Shown one piece after another: positions 1-5,580 of a stretch of DNA of 9,528 nt (its first letter is position 1; each line of letters opens with the position of its first letter). The stretch covers positions 653-10,180 of the forward strand of contig JAHFBR010000027.1 of NCBI GenBank assembly GCA_023249955.1, in the 5' to 3' direction. The stretch comes from a bacterium. Its GTDB lineage: Bacteria; Babelota; Babeliae; Babelales; RVW-14. Under the pieces are notes generated by a model, which searched no databases, was not told where the DNA came from, and worked only from the letters and a program-made list of their open reading frames with translations. A program made the translations under genes and the position numbers.

Positions 1-381
1 GGCGCCGTACAACACGCGCTGGGACACTTTTATACCGGCGTTATGACCAAGGATGAAAAACTGGCACAGACACTGGTTGCCTTGGGCAGACTGACGGGCG
101 ATCGCGCCTGGGAGCTTCCGCTGGATGACGATTTTAATGGCGCCATCAAATCCGACGTCGCGGACATTCACAATAATGGCAGCCCTGCTTACTACGCGGG
201 AACCATTGTCGGTGCATGCTTTTTGCAAAACTTTGTGGAAAAGGCACGCTGGGCACACTTGGATATTGCGGGTACTGCACATCACGTAACCGGGGTCAAC
301 TACCTGGGCAAAGGGGCTACTGGTTCTAGCATGCGCTTGGTTACTGAATTTGTTATGAGTTTTGGCAAAAATCAGGGATAA
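1..381 (+). CDS. pepA: Leucyl aminopeptidase (cytosol aminopeptidase, M17), C-terminal part
   Basis: The gene enters from the left edge in frame 1 and 126 C-terminal residues are visible, ending at TAA 379-381. The family is a cytosolic, hexameric, two-metal exopeptidase that removes N-terminal residues such as leucine from peptides. The visible part matches the end of the M17 catalytic domain: GAVQHALGHFYTGVM, then GDRAWELPLDDDF, SDVADIHN and AGCFL-like GACFLQNF. Next comes the very conserved WAHLDIAGTA, followed by KGATGSS near the C-terminus. The metal-binding signature NTDAEGR lies upstream and is not seen. The methionine at 43 is internal, not a start, because family similarity continues upstream of it. 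The length after WAHLDIAGTA is normal, so the 3' end is intact. Identification is firm. Confidence 0.95.
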   Translation, partial: GAVQHALGHFYTGVMTKDEKLAQTLVALGRLTGDRAWELPLDDDFNGAIKSDVADIHNNGSPAYYAGTIVGACFLQNFVEKARWAHLDIAGTAHHVTGVNYLGKGATGSSMRLVTEFVMSFGKNQG

Positions 382-385
382 AGTT

Positions 386-414
386 TTGACTTTACCCCTT
401 TTTTGAATTATCAT
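386..414 (+). promoter_or_regulatory. Sigma70-type promoter for tRNA-Val
   Basis: TTGACT (386-391) and TATCAT (409-414) each match the consensus -35 and -10 hexamers at 5 of 6 positions and are separated by exactly 17 bases. They start just after the pepA stop and lie 38 bases before the tRNA-Val gene, as expected for a tRNA promoter. Inferred from sequence only. Confidence 0.6.
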
Positions 415-451
415 TCTGAGAGTTCTTTGTAGTAATAAAGAGCCCCTTGTA

Positions 452-528
452 GGGCGAATAGCTCAGTTGGTTAGAGCACCTGCCTTACAAGCAGGGGGTC
501 ACAGGTTCGAATCCTGTTTCGCCCACCA
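452..528 (+). tRNA. tRNA-Val (anticodon TAC)
   Basis: A complete cloverleaf can be drawn. The acceptor stem GGGCGAA (452-458) pairs with TTCGCCC (518-524), followed by discriminator A525 and an encoded CCA (526-528). The D-arm contains AGCTCAGTTGGTTAGAGC. The anticodon stem CCTGC/GCAGG encloses loop CTTACAA, giving anticodon TAC at 486-488, which reads GUA and other GUN valine codons. The T-arm is ACAGG TTCGAAT CCTGT. No mismatches are seen in the stems. Length is 77 nt including CCA. Confidence 0.97.
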
Positions 529-554
529 GTCTTCGCTTATCCACGCCTTTCCAG

Positions 555-792
555 TCTACGCCCAGGTGGCTACGACGGACAAGCCGGCTTGGCAAGCTAC
601 GACTGGCAGGCCAGCATAGGAGCGGAGTTTATCCTGAGCCCCGAGTTTAACGAGGGGTCGAAGGAGCTGGGTAAACCAGCTTAATGGGAAGGCTGTCCCG
701 CCATAGCTCACTAGAAGCGTAGGCGGACTGGCAAGCCAGCCTAAACCAAATCCGCTCATGGTGAGGAGGTGCAAAGCACCATCTCGAACCAT
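555..792. repeat. Tandem mosaic of short palindromes between two tRNA genes
   Basis: This G+C-rich stretch holds no credible gene but is almost continuous in inverted repeats. They are: palindrome AAGCCGGCTT (581-590); CTGGC/GCCAG (603-607 with 610-614); CCCC/GGGG (639-642 with 653-656); AGCTGG/CCAGCT (665-670 with 676-681); GGGA/TCCC (686-689 with 696-699); CCGCC/GGCGG (698-702 with 722-726); a second CTGGC/GCCAG (728-732 with 735-739); and a longer hairpin at 758-792. GCTACGAC occurs twice, at 569-576 and 596-603. This resembles clustered REP-like intergenic elements. A structured RNA is the alternative, since the strong tRNA-Val promoter reads into it. Confidence 0.6.
758..792. repeat. Long interrupted hairpin
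   Basis: ATGGT (758-762) pairs with ACCAT (788-792), GAG (763-765) with CTC (783-785), and GGTGC (768-772) with GCACC (776-780) around an AAA loop. This makes 13 base pairs interrupted by small internal loops. It ends the palindrome cluster 22 bases before tRNA-Asn. No T-run follows, so it is not a classical intrinsic terminator. Confidence 0.6.
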
Positions 793-814
793 AATTCAGA
801 TATCAAAAATTCAC

Positions 815-890
815 TCCCGGATAGCTCAGTTGGTAGAGCACACGACTGTTAATCGTTAGGTCGCAGGTTCGAGTCCTGCTCCGGGAGCCA
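815..890 (+). tRNA. tRNA-Asn (anticodon GTT)
   Basis: Acceptor TCCCGGA (815-821) pairs perfectly with TCCGGGA (880-886), followed by G887 and an encoded CCA (888-890). The D-arm is AGCTCAGTTGGTAGAGC. The anticodon loop CTGTTAA (846-852) carries GTT at 848-850, and the T-arm is GCAGG TTCGAGT CCTGC. The first anticodon-stem pair (841 with 857) is C-T, a mismatch in an otherwise regular molecule. Length is 76 nt. No clear promoter lies immediately upstream, so it may be co-transcribed from the tRNA-Val promoter through the palindrome region. Confidence 0.97.
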
Positions 891-948
891 TCCGTCTTCG
901 CCAATGTTTCGGCGGCCAGGGGCCATCCTATTATAGGAATCCATCAAC

Positions 949-1800
949 ATGAAAAACGAAATAAATCCTGCGAATTTAAAGCTTAATTCAAGCGCAAAAA
1001 AACAAATTCATCAGTGCCTCAATGTAGTTACGGAAATTTTTGGACAAGATCTGCTTGGAGTCTATTTATACGGATCATCGATAGTCGGGGGGCTTGAAAA
1101 ATATAGTGACCTTGATTTATTCGTTGTTTCCAACAGAGCTACAACACGTGAAGAAAAGGCTACGCTTGCGACAGCCTTGCTTAAAATTTCCAGCATTTAT
1201 ATGAAAAGCAACGAGTTACCTATCGAAATGACGATCGTTGAGCAATCTGAGATTAATCCTTGGCATTATCCGCCTCGATTTGATTTTCAATATGGTGAAT
1301 GGTTACGTAAACAGTTTGAGTACGAAAACATAGAACCATGGCCAGCCAAAGAAATGCCTGACCTTGCATTACTCATCACTCAAATTTTATTAGCCAGCAC
1401 TACATTGGCGGGTGCCAAGCCAGATCAATTACTGTGCAAAGTTCCTTACAAAGATTTTATGACTGCTCTAAAAGATGCATTACCCCATTTGATGGCGGAT
1501 CTTGAAAGTGATGTTCGTAATGTTTTATTAACGTTTGCTCGCATCTGGAGCACGGTAGCAACTGACGCGATTCGTTCAAAACCCTCCGCGGCAGACTGGG
1601 TTATCAGTCACCTGCCTGAAAAATATCACCCCGTTATGAAACGAGCAAAGGCAATTTGCAAAGGTGAAGAAAAAGAACATTGGGATGATATACAAGAACT
1701 TATAAAGCCCTGCGCTGATTTTATGGTCCGCGAGATAAATAATAAAATTACTGAAATTATGTTATCTAATAACCTTGATAGATCTATTAAGATTGCTTAA
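949..1800 (+). CDS. AadA-like aminoglycoside nucleotidyltransferase
   Basis: This 283-aa protein resembles the ANT(3'')/ANT(9) family, whose members transfer AMP from ATP to streptomycin or spectinomycin in the cytosol. The nucleotidyltransferase motif is at residues 42-56 (GSSIVGG then SDLDL), with metal-binding D54 and D56. IEMTIV places E93 at the position of the AadA catalytic base E87. W105 follows in the NPWHYPP motif. The C-terminal helical domain contains DVRNVLLTFARIWSTV (from D188) and AADWVISHLP, both typical of AadA. AGGA (935-938) sits 10 bases before the ATG. The VOC gene follows 25 bases downstream, so the two are probably co-transcribed. It is slightly longer than AadA (about 260 aa) because of extra residues at both ends. 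Substrate cannot be assigned. The tryptophan preceding the DxRNV motif in AadA is not seen here, so a spectinomycin-only or non-drug substrate is possible. Confidence 0.9.
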   Translation: MKNEINPANLKLNSSAKKQIHQCLNVVTEIFGQDLLGVYLYGSSIVGGLEKYSDLDLFVVSNRATTREEKATLATALLKISSIYMKSNELPIEMTIVEQSEINPWHYPPRFDFQYGEWLRKQFEYENIEPWPAKEMPDLALLITQILLASTTLAGAKPDQLLCKVPYKDFMTALKDALPHLMADLESDVRNVLLTFARIWSTVATDAIRSKPSAADWVISHLPEKYHPVMKRAKAICKGEEKEHWDDIQELIKPCADFMVREINNKITEIMLSNNLDRSIKIA

Positions 1801-1825
1801 CACCAGATAACTATTTGAGGTTCCC

Positions 1826-2278
1826 ATGAATATACGATACGGTCACACAAATATTATTGCGTCAGACTGGAAGCTTTTAGCCTCTTTTTATAAAAATGTA
1901 TTTGAATGTACCGAGGTCCCACCACAAAGAAAACTCTCAGGCAAATGGCTTGAAGATGGCACTGGTGTTGCCAATGCCCAACTTGAGGGCATGCATTTAA
2001 GACTTCCTGGATATGGGGATACTGGCCCAACATTAGAGATTTTTTCTTACGCTGTCATGGAAGAAAAACCCATGCCAGTTGCCAATCGCAAAGGTTTTGG
2101 GCATATTGCTTTCACCGTTGATGATGTTCATGCCATTGTTGAAAAGGTAATAATCAACAAAGGAAATCTGCTTGGCAAGGTTACCCAAACCGTTGTACCT
2201 GGCGTTGGGCGGCTCACCTTTGTTTATTGTCAGGACCCTGAAGGTAATATTATTGAAATTCAGAACTGGAAAAAATAG
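1826..2278 (+). CDS. Glyoxalase/VOC (vicinal oxygen chelate) family protein
   Basis: This 150-aa protein has the paired beta-alpha-beta-beta-beta arrangement of a one-chain VOC protein. The four expected metal ligands are present in glyoxalase I order: H7 (YGHTNI), E71 (TLEIF), H93 (GFGHIAF) and E144 (NIIEIQNW). DPEGN precedes the last ligand, as in most members. The family includes glyoxalase I, dioxygenases, fosfomycin-thiol transferases and bleomycin-binding proteins, and the sequence alone does not choose between them. GAGG (1817-1820) lies five bases before the ATG. It sits 25 bases downstream of the AadA-like gene. That pairing could suggest a detoxification or resistance unit, which is inference. 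The reading frame is intact and the start is well supported. Confidence 0.88.
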   Translation: MNIRYGHTNIIASDWKLLASFYKNVFECTEVPPQRKLSGKWLEDGTGVANAQLEGMHLRLPGYGDTGPTLEIFSYAVMEEKPMPVANRKGFGHIAFTVDDVHAIVEKVIINKGNLLGKVTQTVVPGVGRLTFVYCQDPEGNIIEIQNWKK

Positions 2279-2328
2279 CTTATTCTAGGCTCTGTTGAGG
2301 TTTCAAATTGTTAAGTACATAACTAACA

Positions 2329-2390
2329 CCGGGTTCGTCTGGACCCCCCGCCGGAGCTTGTCCTGGGTCTTTATCGAAGGGCGAGGGTTA
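2329..2390. repeat. G+C-rich palindromic repeat between convergent genes
   Basis: The element contains GGGTTC-GTCT-GGACCC (2331-2346), a six-pair stem with one G-T pair and a four-base loop. A second pairing joins CGCC (2349-2352) with GGCG (2380-2383). The core CGGAGCTTGTCCTGGG followed by TCGAAGG resembles CGGAGTTTATCCTGAG followed by TCGAAGG at 624-664, so both look like members of one dispersed repeat family. It lies between the end of the VOC gene and the end of the minus-strand secreted protein, where it could stop transcription from both sides. Confidence 0.5.
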
Positions 2391-2399
2391 AGAATCTCC

Positions 2400-3095
2400 T
2401 TACAATTTTGAGCGCATCGAGAGCTGTTCCCACATTGATGTATCTCTGTAGTCGGTGTTCGCAAACACTACCAACTCTTCATCTTGGTATTGTTGATAAA
2501 CACGGGTAGCTCCACTCATCATTGAATATTCCTCAGAAACTACCAACTCCTTTTTGGGTTGATAAAGTTCTATATCGCCCACTGACTTGATAAGATAGAG
2601 CTTGCTCTGATCGCAGGCGCCAGGGTATTGCTCTTTTTTAAATGGATAATGGCCGTATTTAATATTGGCTTCTTGTGCATAATTGTAGACGCGTACGCGC
2701 TGCGTCACATCCTCAAGCTTCCAGTCCATGAGGTTGAAAAAGAAAACGGTTATCGCCTTTAACGTTGACCCACAACCGCCAGGCAGCACATTAATCTGTC
2801 CAAATGGGGTATACAAGCAACAAAGCGTTTCACCCTCAGAACAAACAGCTGTTTCTAAGAAGAGATATTTTGGCGTACGGTTTTCACACGGTCTTGGTGC
2901 AAGAATGCTCATAAAACCGGCCTCGCAGTCTGCGTACGCTGCCGCTTCTTTAAGCGTTTTTTCAATATGTCTGATTGCTTGGTAGTATGGTCTTAAAACC
3001 TCAATATCTTGATCCAATGGTGATTTCATTGCCGAAACACCAGCATAGGAGCCGATTGTTAACACAGCAAGCAGTATTCCAAATATTTTTTTCAT
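2400..3095 (-). CDS. Secreted cysteine-rich protein of unknown function
   Basis: I do not recognise this 231-aa protein. It starts with a clear Sec signal peptide: MKK, a hydrophobic core to about residue 18, and probable cleavage after GVSA at residue 22. The mature part has seven cysteines (57, 70, 85, 92, 93, 108, 161), including a CC pair and a GGCG turn. This suggests disulphide bonding outside the cytoplasm. There is no lipobox and no later membrane helix apart from a short hydrophobic patch near residues 115-123. The C-terminal half is rich in tyrosine and charged residues. Only a weak ribosome site precedes the ATG, but the signal peptide fixes the start. It is divergent from the O-methyltransferase gene across about 100 bases. 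Periplasmic or secreted location is inferred and the role is unknown. Confidence 0.8.
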   Translation of the reverse strand: MKKIFGILLAVLTIGSYAGVSAMKSPLDQDIEVLRPYYQAIRHIEKTLKEAAAYADCEAGFMSILAPRPCENRTPKYLFLETAVCSEGETLCCLYTPFGQINVLPGGCGSTLKAITVFFFNLMDWKLEDVTQRVRVYNYAQEANIKYGHYPFKKEQYPGACDQSKLYLIKSVGDIELYQPKKELVVSEEYSMMSGATRVYQQYQDEELVVFANTDYRDTSMWEQLSMRSKL

Positions 3096-3148
3096 GGGCT
3101 CAAAATCTTCTATTTAGTAATGAACACTATTGTCCAAACATCTTGGTT

Positions 3149-3154
3149 ATTATA
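3149..3154 (-). promoter_or_regulatory. Possible -10 element for the minus-strand secreted protein
   Basis: The minus strand reads TATAAT here, a perfect -10 hexamer, about 54 bases before the start codon at 3095. No good -35 element is seen at 16-18 bases, so this is a weak call. The same A+T-rich gap must also hold the promoter of the divergent methyltransferase gene. Confidence 0.3.
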
Positions 3155-3184
3155 CATTAACTGCATATTAAATCACCTTAGGAT

Positions 3185-3189
3185 AAGGA
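3185..3189 (+). promoter_or_regulatory. Ribosome binding site deciding the long methyltransferase start
   Basis: AAGGA is placed seven bases before the ATG at 3197. The alternative ATG at 3281 has no comparable site. This supports translation of the signal-like N-terminal extension. Confidence 0.6.
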
Positions 3190-3196
3190 TATCTTT

Positions 3197-4270
3197 ATGG
3201 CTCAAAGCTTCCAACGCCGTTATTTTTATGCAAGCTTTCTTACATTACTTGTTGCTAGTCCATTGATAGGCAATGCACCCATGCATAATAAGGGTTTCAT
3301 GATTACCGATCTTTTAGAATCAGTTATTCAAAGCAGGGCTCTTTTTACCGCAGCAGAACTCAACCTCGCCGAGCTTCTTGAAAATAATCCACAAACCGCT
3401 GATGAACTTGCACATAAAACCAAAACTCATCCAGAAGCACTCAGCAGGCTACTGCAGTTTTTGTGTTTAAAAAACATAGTTACACGCGATGCATCCAATC
3501 GATATGCTCTGCCCGCATCATCTCATCCCATGCTTGGCCACCATCCACAAACCATTAAACCATTTTTATTGCATGATGATCCAACACGTTGGAACAGTTT
3601 TGGACATCTAACGTACTCCATCACAACAGGCAAACCATCATTTGATATGCTTTATGGAAAAGATTATTTCTCTTCACTTAAAGAAAACCCTGAATTAAGC
3701 AAACGATTTGACCAAGCGATGAACATAATCTCGCAGCATGAGGATGCATTAATTGCCAACACCCTACCACTGCAGGGCATCGTGGCCGATGTAGGCGGAG
3801 GCAATGGGCAGCTTGCTCAGGTGCTTATTGCACAACAAGCAGGCATTACAAACGCTATCGTTTTCGATTTACCCAATGTTGTAGCACACATGAAGCCCTC
3901 TGCAGGCATTACGCCCATGGGCGGCAGCTTTTTCGAGCCCATGAATATCACCGCAGATGTTTTTATCCTCAAGCGCATTCTCCATGATTGGGATAACAAA
4001 CAAGCACATGCAATTTTAAATAATGTCAGCAAGACAATGTCATTAACCTCAGACCTCTGGATCATTGATGGAATTCTTGATCGAGCACAGAATGCACCAC
4101 TGCTCGCCGCCATAGATCTTGGGCTTTTAACCATTTTTGGCGGACAAGAGCGTACCTATGCGATGTTTGATGATCTTATTAATCAATCAGGCCTTGTGAT
4201 TACTGAAATTGTTCCTTTAACGCCAATACTTTTTGCAATCCGTTGCAGAAAAAAAACTACTGAATTTTAA
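3197..4270 (+). CDS. SAM-dependent O-methyltransferase (family 2) with N-terminal signal-like segment
   Basis: This 357-aa protein matches the plant-type/hydroxyneurosporene O-methyltransferase family. An N-terminal winged-helix dimerisation domain spans about residues 35-115. The Rossmann SAM-binding domain follows, with motif I VADVGGGNGQL (196-206), acidic D224 after motif I, and FILKRILHDWDN (256-267), where H263 aligns with the family's catalytic histidine. GGQERT follows at 315-320. Residues 1-28 lie ahead of the family domain and look like a signal peptide: QRRYFY, a hydrophobic run and a small-residue region ending near GNA. QRRYF also resembles a twin-arginine motif. AAGGA (3185-3189) seven bases before this ATG supports the long start. 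A shorter start at 3281 (M29) would give a purely cytosolic enzyme but has a poorer ribosome site. The methyl acceptor is unknown. Confidence 0.85.
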   Translation: MAQSFQRRYFYASFLTLLVASPLIGNAPMHNKGFMITDLLESVIQSRALFTAAELNLAELLENNPQTADELAHKTKTHPEALSRLLQFLCLKNIVTRDASNRYALPASSHPMLGHHPQTIKPFLLHDDPTRWNSFGHLTYSITTGKPSFDMLYGKDYFSSLKENPELSKRFDQAMNIISQHEDALIANTLPLQGIVADVGGGNGQLAQVLIAQQAGITNAIVFDLPNVVAHMKPSAGITPMGGSFFEPMNITADVFILKRILHDWDNKQAHAILNNVSKTMSLTSDLWIIDGILDRAQNAPLLAAIDLGLLTIFGGQERTYAMFDDLINQSGLVITEIVPLTPILFAIRCRKKTTEF

Positions 4271-4446
4271 TGGCCTATTTTTCAAAACATGAATTTTTAA
4301 ATAGCATGGCCCATGCAGCTGGCGGTTTTGGTTTAGCCGTTGTCTTGCAAGACCATCTGAGAGGCGATGTGTTTGTTACCCCATATCTGGGATGGGCACT
4401 TATTGCACTCAGCGTGGTTATTCACGCACGCGCCTGCATGAAATAG
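4270..4446 (+). CDS. Small membrane protein (58 aa) coupled to the methyltransferase
   Basis: The start codon overlaps the methyltransferase stop as TAATG (4268-4272), the arrangement expected for translational coupling. No Shine-Dalgarno site of its own is seen. The 58-aa product has two hydrophobic stretches, about residues 14-27 (AHAAGGFGLAVVLQ) and 38-52 (PYLGWALIALSVVIH). They are joined by DHLRGDVF, so a two-helix membrane hairpin is likely. Coding use of GCC, CTC and CGC resembles the neighbours. It ends seven bases short of a convergent minus-strand small gene. I do not know its function. Its coupling suggests it is made with the methyltransferase, perhaps in the same membrane location. 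Confidence 0.6.
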   Translation: MAYFSKHEFLNSMAHAAGGFGLAVVLQDHLRGDVFVTPYLGWALIALSVVIHARACMK

Positions 4447-4452
4447 GCTTCT

Positions 4453-4608
4453 TTATTTTCTTCGATGAGCACCCATATGCCGTGCTCGTATGCTAGCTTC
4501 TGCCTTTTCTTTTGAATCTGAATGGGCGATAACGCTCCACTTGCCGTGCTCAAATTTAAGAATTGGCCAACCTTTGGTTTTTGTTTTCTTGCCGATTTTG
4601 TAGGGCAT
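4453..4608 (-). CDS. Small basic protein (51 aa)
   Basis: AAGGAG (4614-4619, minus strand) lies five bases before the ATG, one of the strongest ribosome sites in the window. The product is highly basic. The N-terminus is MPYKIGKKTKTKGWPI, then a beta-like part with FEHGKWSVIAHS, then a charged helix SKEKAEASIRARHMG ending in HRRK. The GW..V..HS..KEKA.AS.RAR pattern recalls short proteins found in phage and bacterial genomes that carry a KEKA-type helix. I cannot name the family. Nucleic-acid binding is a guess from charge. A longer 107-aa open frame overlaps it in another frame but lacks a ribosome site and reads like non-coding translation. Confidence 0.6.
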   Translation of the reverse strand: MPYKIGKKTKTKGWPILKFEHGKWSVIAHSDSKEKAEASIRARHMGAHRRK

Positions 4609-4613
4609 AGTAA

Positions 4614-4619
4614 CTCCTT
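4614..4619 (-). promoter_or_regulatory. Strong Shine-Dalgarno site of the 51-aa gene
   Basis: AAGGAG on the minus strand, five bases before the ATG at 4608. It is the main evidence that this short frame, rather than the longer overlapping one, is translated. Confidence 0.65.
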
Positions 4620-4730
4620 ACCAAATTTCAACAAATGTTTTGATGTACAAGAAAATGATACCATAAGCAGAAAAACTGGTAGGCTGATGGCATGTTGTAT
4701 CCATTGTTGAAAATATTGTTGAAGAACTAT

Positions 4731-5063
4731 ATGAAAACTAATCAATATGTTGATTACGTCCTAGATCTTCTCGCACCACTTGGCGGCATCAAAGCTCGAA
4801 AGATGTTTGGCGGTTACGGTATCTACAAAGATGGTGTCTTCTTTGCGCTCATTTTTGACAATATCTTATATTTTAAAGTTGACGATAAGAGCCGCTCACA
4901 GTATGAATCATTCGGTTCAAAACCGTTTTCTTATGAGGGCAAAAACGGGAAAATGGTAACCATAAGTTATTGGGAAGTCCCTGTCGATATTCTTGAGGAT
5001 CGAACACAGCTGGAGCAGTGGCTTGAAAAAGCTGTTCTTGCGGTAAAAAGAACAAAAAAATAA
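4731..5063 (+). CDS. TfoX N-terminal domain protein
   Basis: This 110-aa protein consists of one TfoX N-terminal domain. LLAPLGGIKARKMFGGYGIY (13-32) is the family hallmark. It is followed by DGVFFALIFDNILYFKVDD and by a strand-rich end with YWEVPVDIL and a final helix QLEQWLEKAV. Full-length TfoX/Sxy of gamma-proteobacteria (about 200 aa) also has a C-terminal domain, which is absent here, so a role in competence should not be assumed. Most single-domain homologues are uncharacterised. The methionine at 4731 fits family starts. An upstream in-frame ATG at 4692 would add 13 residues and lacks a better ribosome site. It is convergent with the minus-strand gene ending at 5110, and no clear terminator is visible between them. 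Confidence 0.88.
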   Translation: MKTNQYVDYVLDLLAPLGGIKARKMFGGYGIYKDGVFFALIFDNILYFKVDDKSRSQYESFGSKPFSYEGKNGKMVTISYWEVPVDILEDRTQLEQWLEKAVLAVKRTKK

Positions 5064-5109
5064 CTCCGGATCAAGATGGATTGTTTGGCATAATTATGTC
5101 CATTCCGAC

Positions 5110-5580
5110 CTAAATCACCCATACATCACTACTACTATGACAATGAGAACACACTTGTTTGGTCTCATTTGCAACACACACCATGAAATCAAGCACTTCT
5201 CTATAAGATCCTGATTGTATACACTCAAGAAAGGCATCCAGCATCGCTTTTGATTGAGTGAAATTGTCTTTACCTTCGACTAAATCTCTTAGTCCCTTGC
5301 CTACCAAACCCCCGCACAGCTCTCCAAGAGTTAACACCTTTGTAGCACATTTGCTACACCGAATTTCAGGATTTTGAAGATTTTTCTGAACATACTGTTC
5401 ATGTGCCGTCGTAAAAGAATACCAGTAAGAAATGATTGTTAAAAAATTAGTAACTTTCTCAAGTCCCAAAAATCGAGTTTGTGTAGATACTTCACCAACC
5501 ATGACATTATTCGCATCATACGAAAAGCATGTAGATGTAATCGTTATAAGAAATATGATAACACTGATCTTGACCTTCAT
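5110..5580 (-). CDS. Exported protein with two CXXC motifs, unknown function
   Basis: This 156-aa protein is not one I recognise. It begins with a Sec signal peptide, MKVKISVIIFLITITS, with cleavage probably near residue 20 (CFS/YD). The mature chain has C75-C78 (CSKC) and C144-C147 (CSHC) plus single cysteines at 89, 120 and 135. The CXXC pair could bind zinc as a split ribbon or form disulphides in the periplasm. A helical central part (KAMLDAFLECIQ) lies between them. The start at 5580 is preferred over an in-frame ATG at 5619. GAGG lies eight bases upstream, inside GAGGGGGGAG, and the signal peptide then begins at residue 1. It is divergent from the ATPase gene across about 236 bases. Confidence 0.75.
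   Translation of the reverse strand: MKVKISVIIFLITITSTCFSYDANNVMVGEVSTQTRFLGLEKVTNFLTIISYWYSFTTAHEQYVQKNLQNPEIRCSKCATKVLTLGELCGGLVGKGLRDLVEGKDNFTQSKAMLDAFLECIQSGSYREVLDFMVCVANETKQVCSHCHSSSDVWVI

Noticed and set aside
556..792. 78-aa open frame on the minus strand in the tRNA gap
   Set aside because: It is made from the palindromic repeats, has no ribosome site and no protein-like pattern.
555..792. CRISPR array
   Set aside because: The repeats are short, unequal palindromes without constant-length repeats or spacers, and no cas gene is present.
892..917. Possible intrinsic terminator after tRNA-Asn
   Set aside because: The stem is only four base pairs and no T-run follows.
949..1800. Integron cassette carrying aadA
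   Set aside because: No integrase, attI or attC-like 59-base element is visible around the gene. The repeats nearby are centred on the tRNA genes instead.
2728..3160. Two plus-strand open frames opposite the cysteine-rich secreted protein
   Set aside because: They are antisense shadows without ribosome sites. The minus-strand frame has a clear signal peptide.
3817..4134. 105-aa minus-strand frame inside the methyltransferase
   Set aside because: It lies opposite conserved SAM-domain motifs and has no independent support.
4422..4745. 107-aa open frame on the minus strand
   Set aside because: It overlaps the 51-aa gene in another frame, runs into the end of the 58-aa gene, and lacks a Shine-Dalgarno site. 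The translation looks like an out-of-frame reading.
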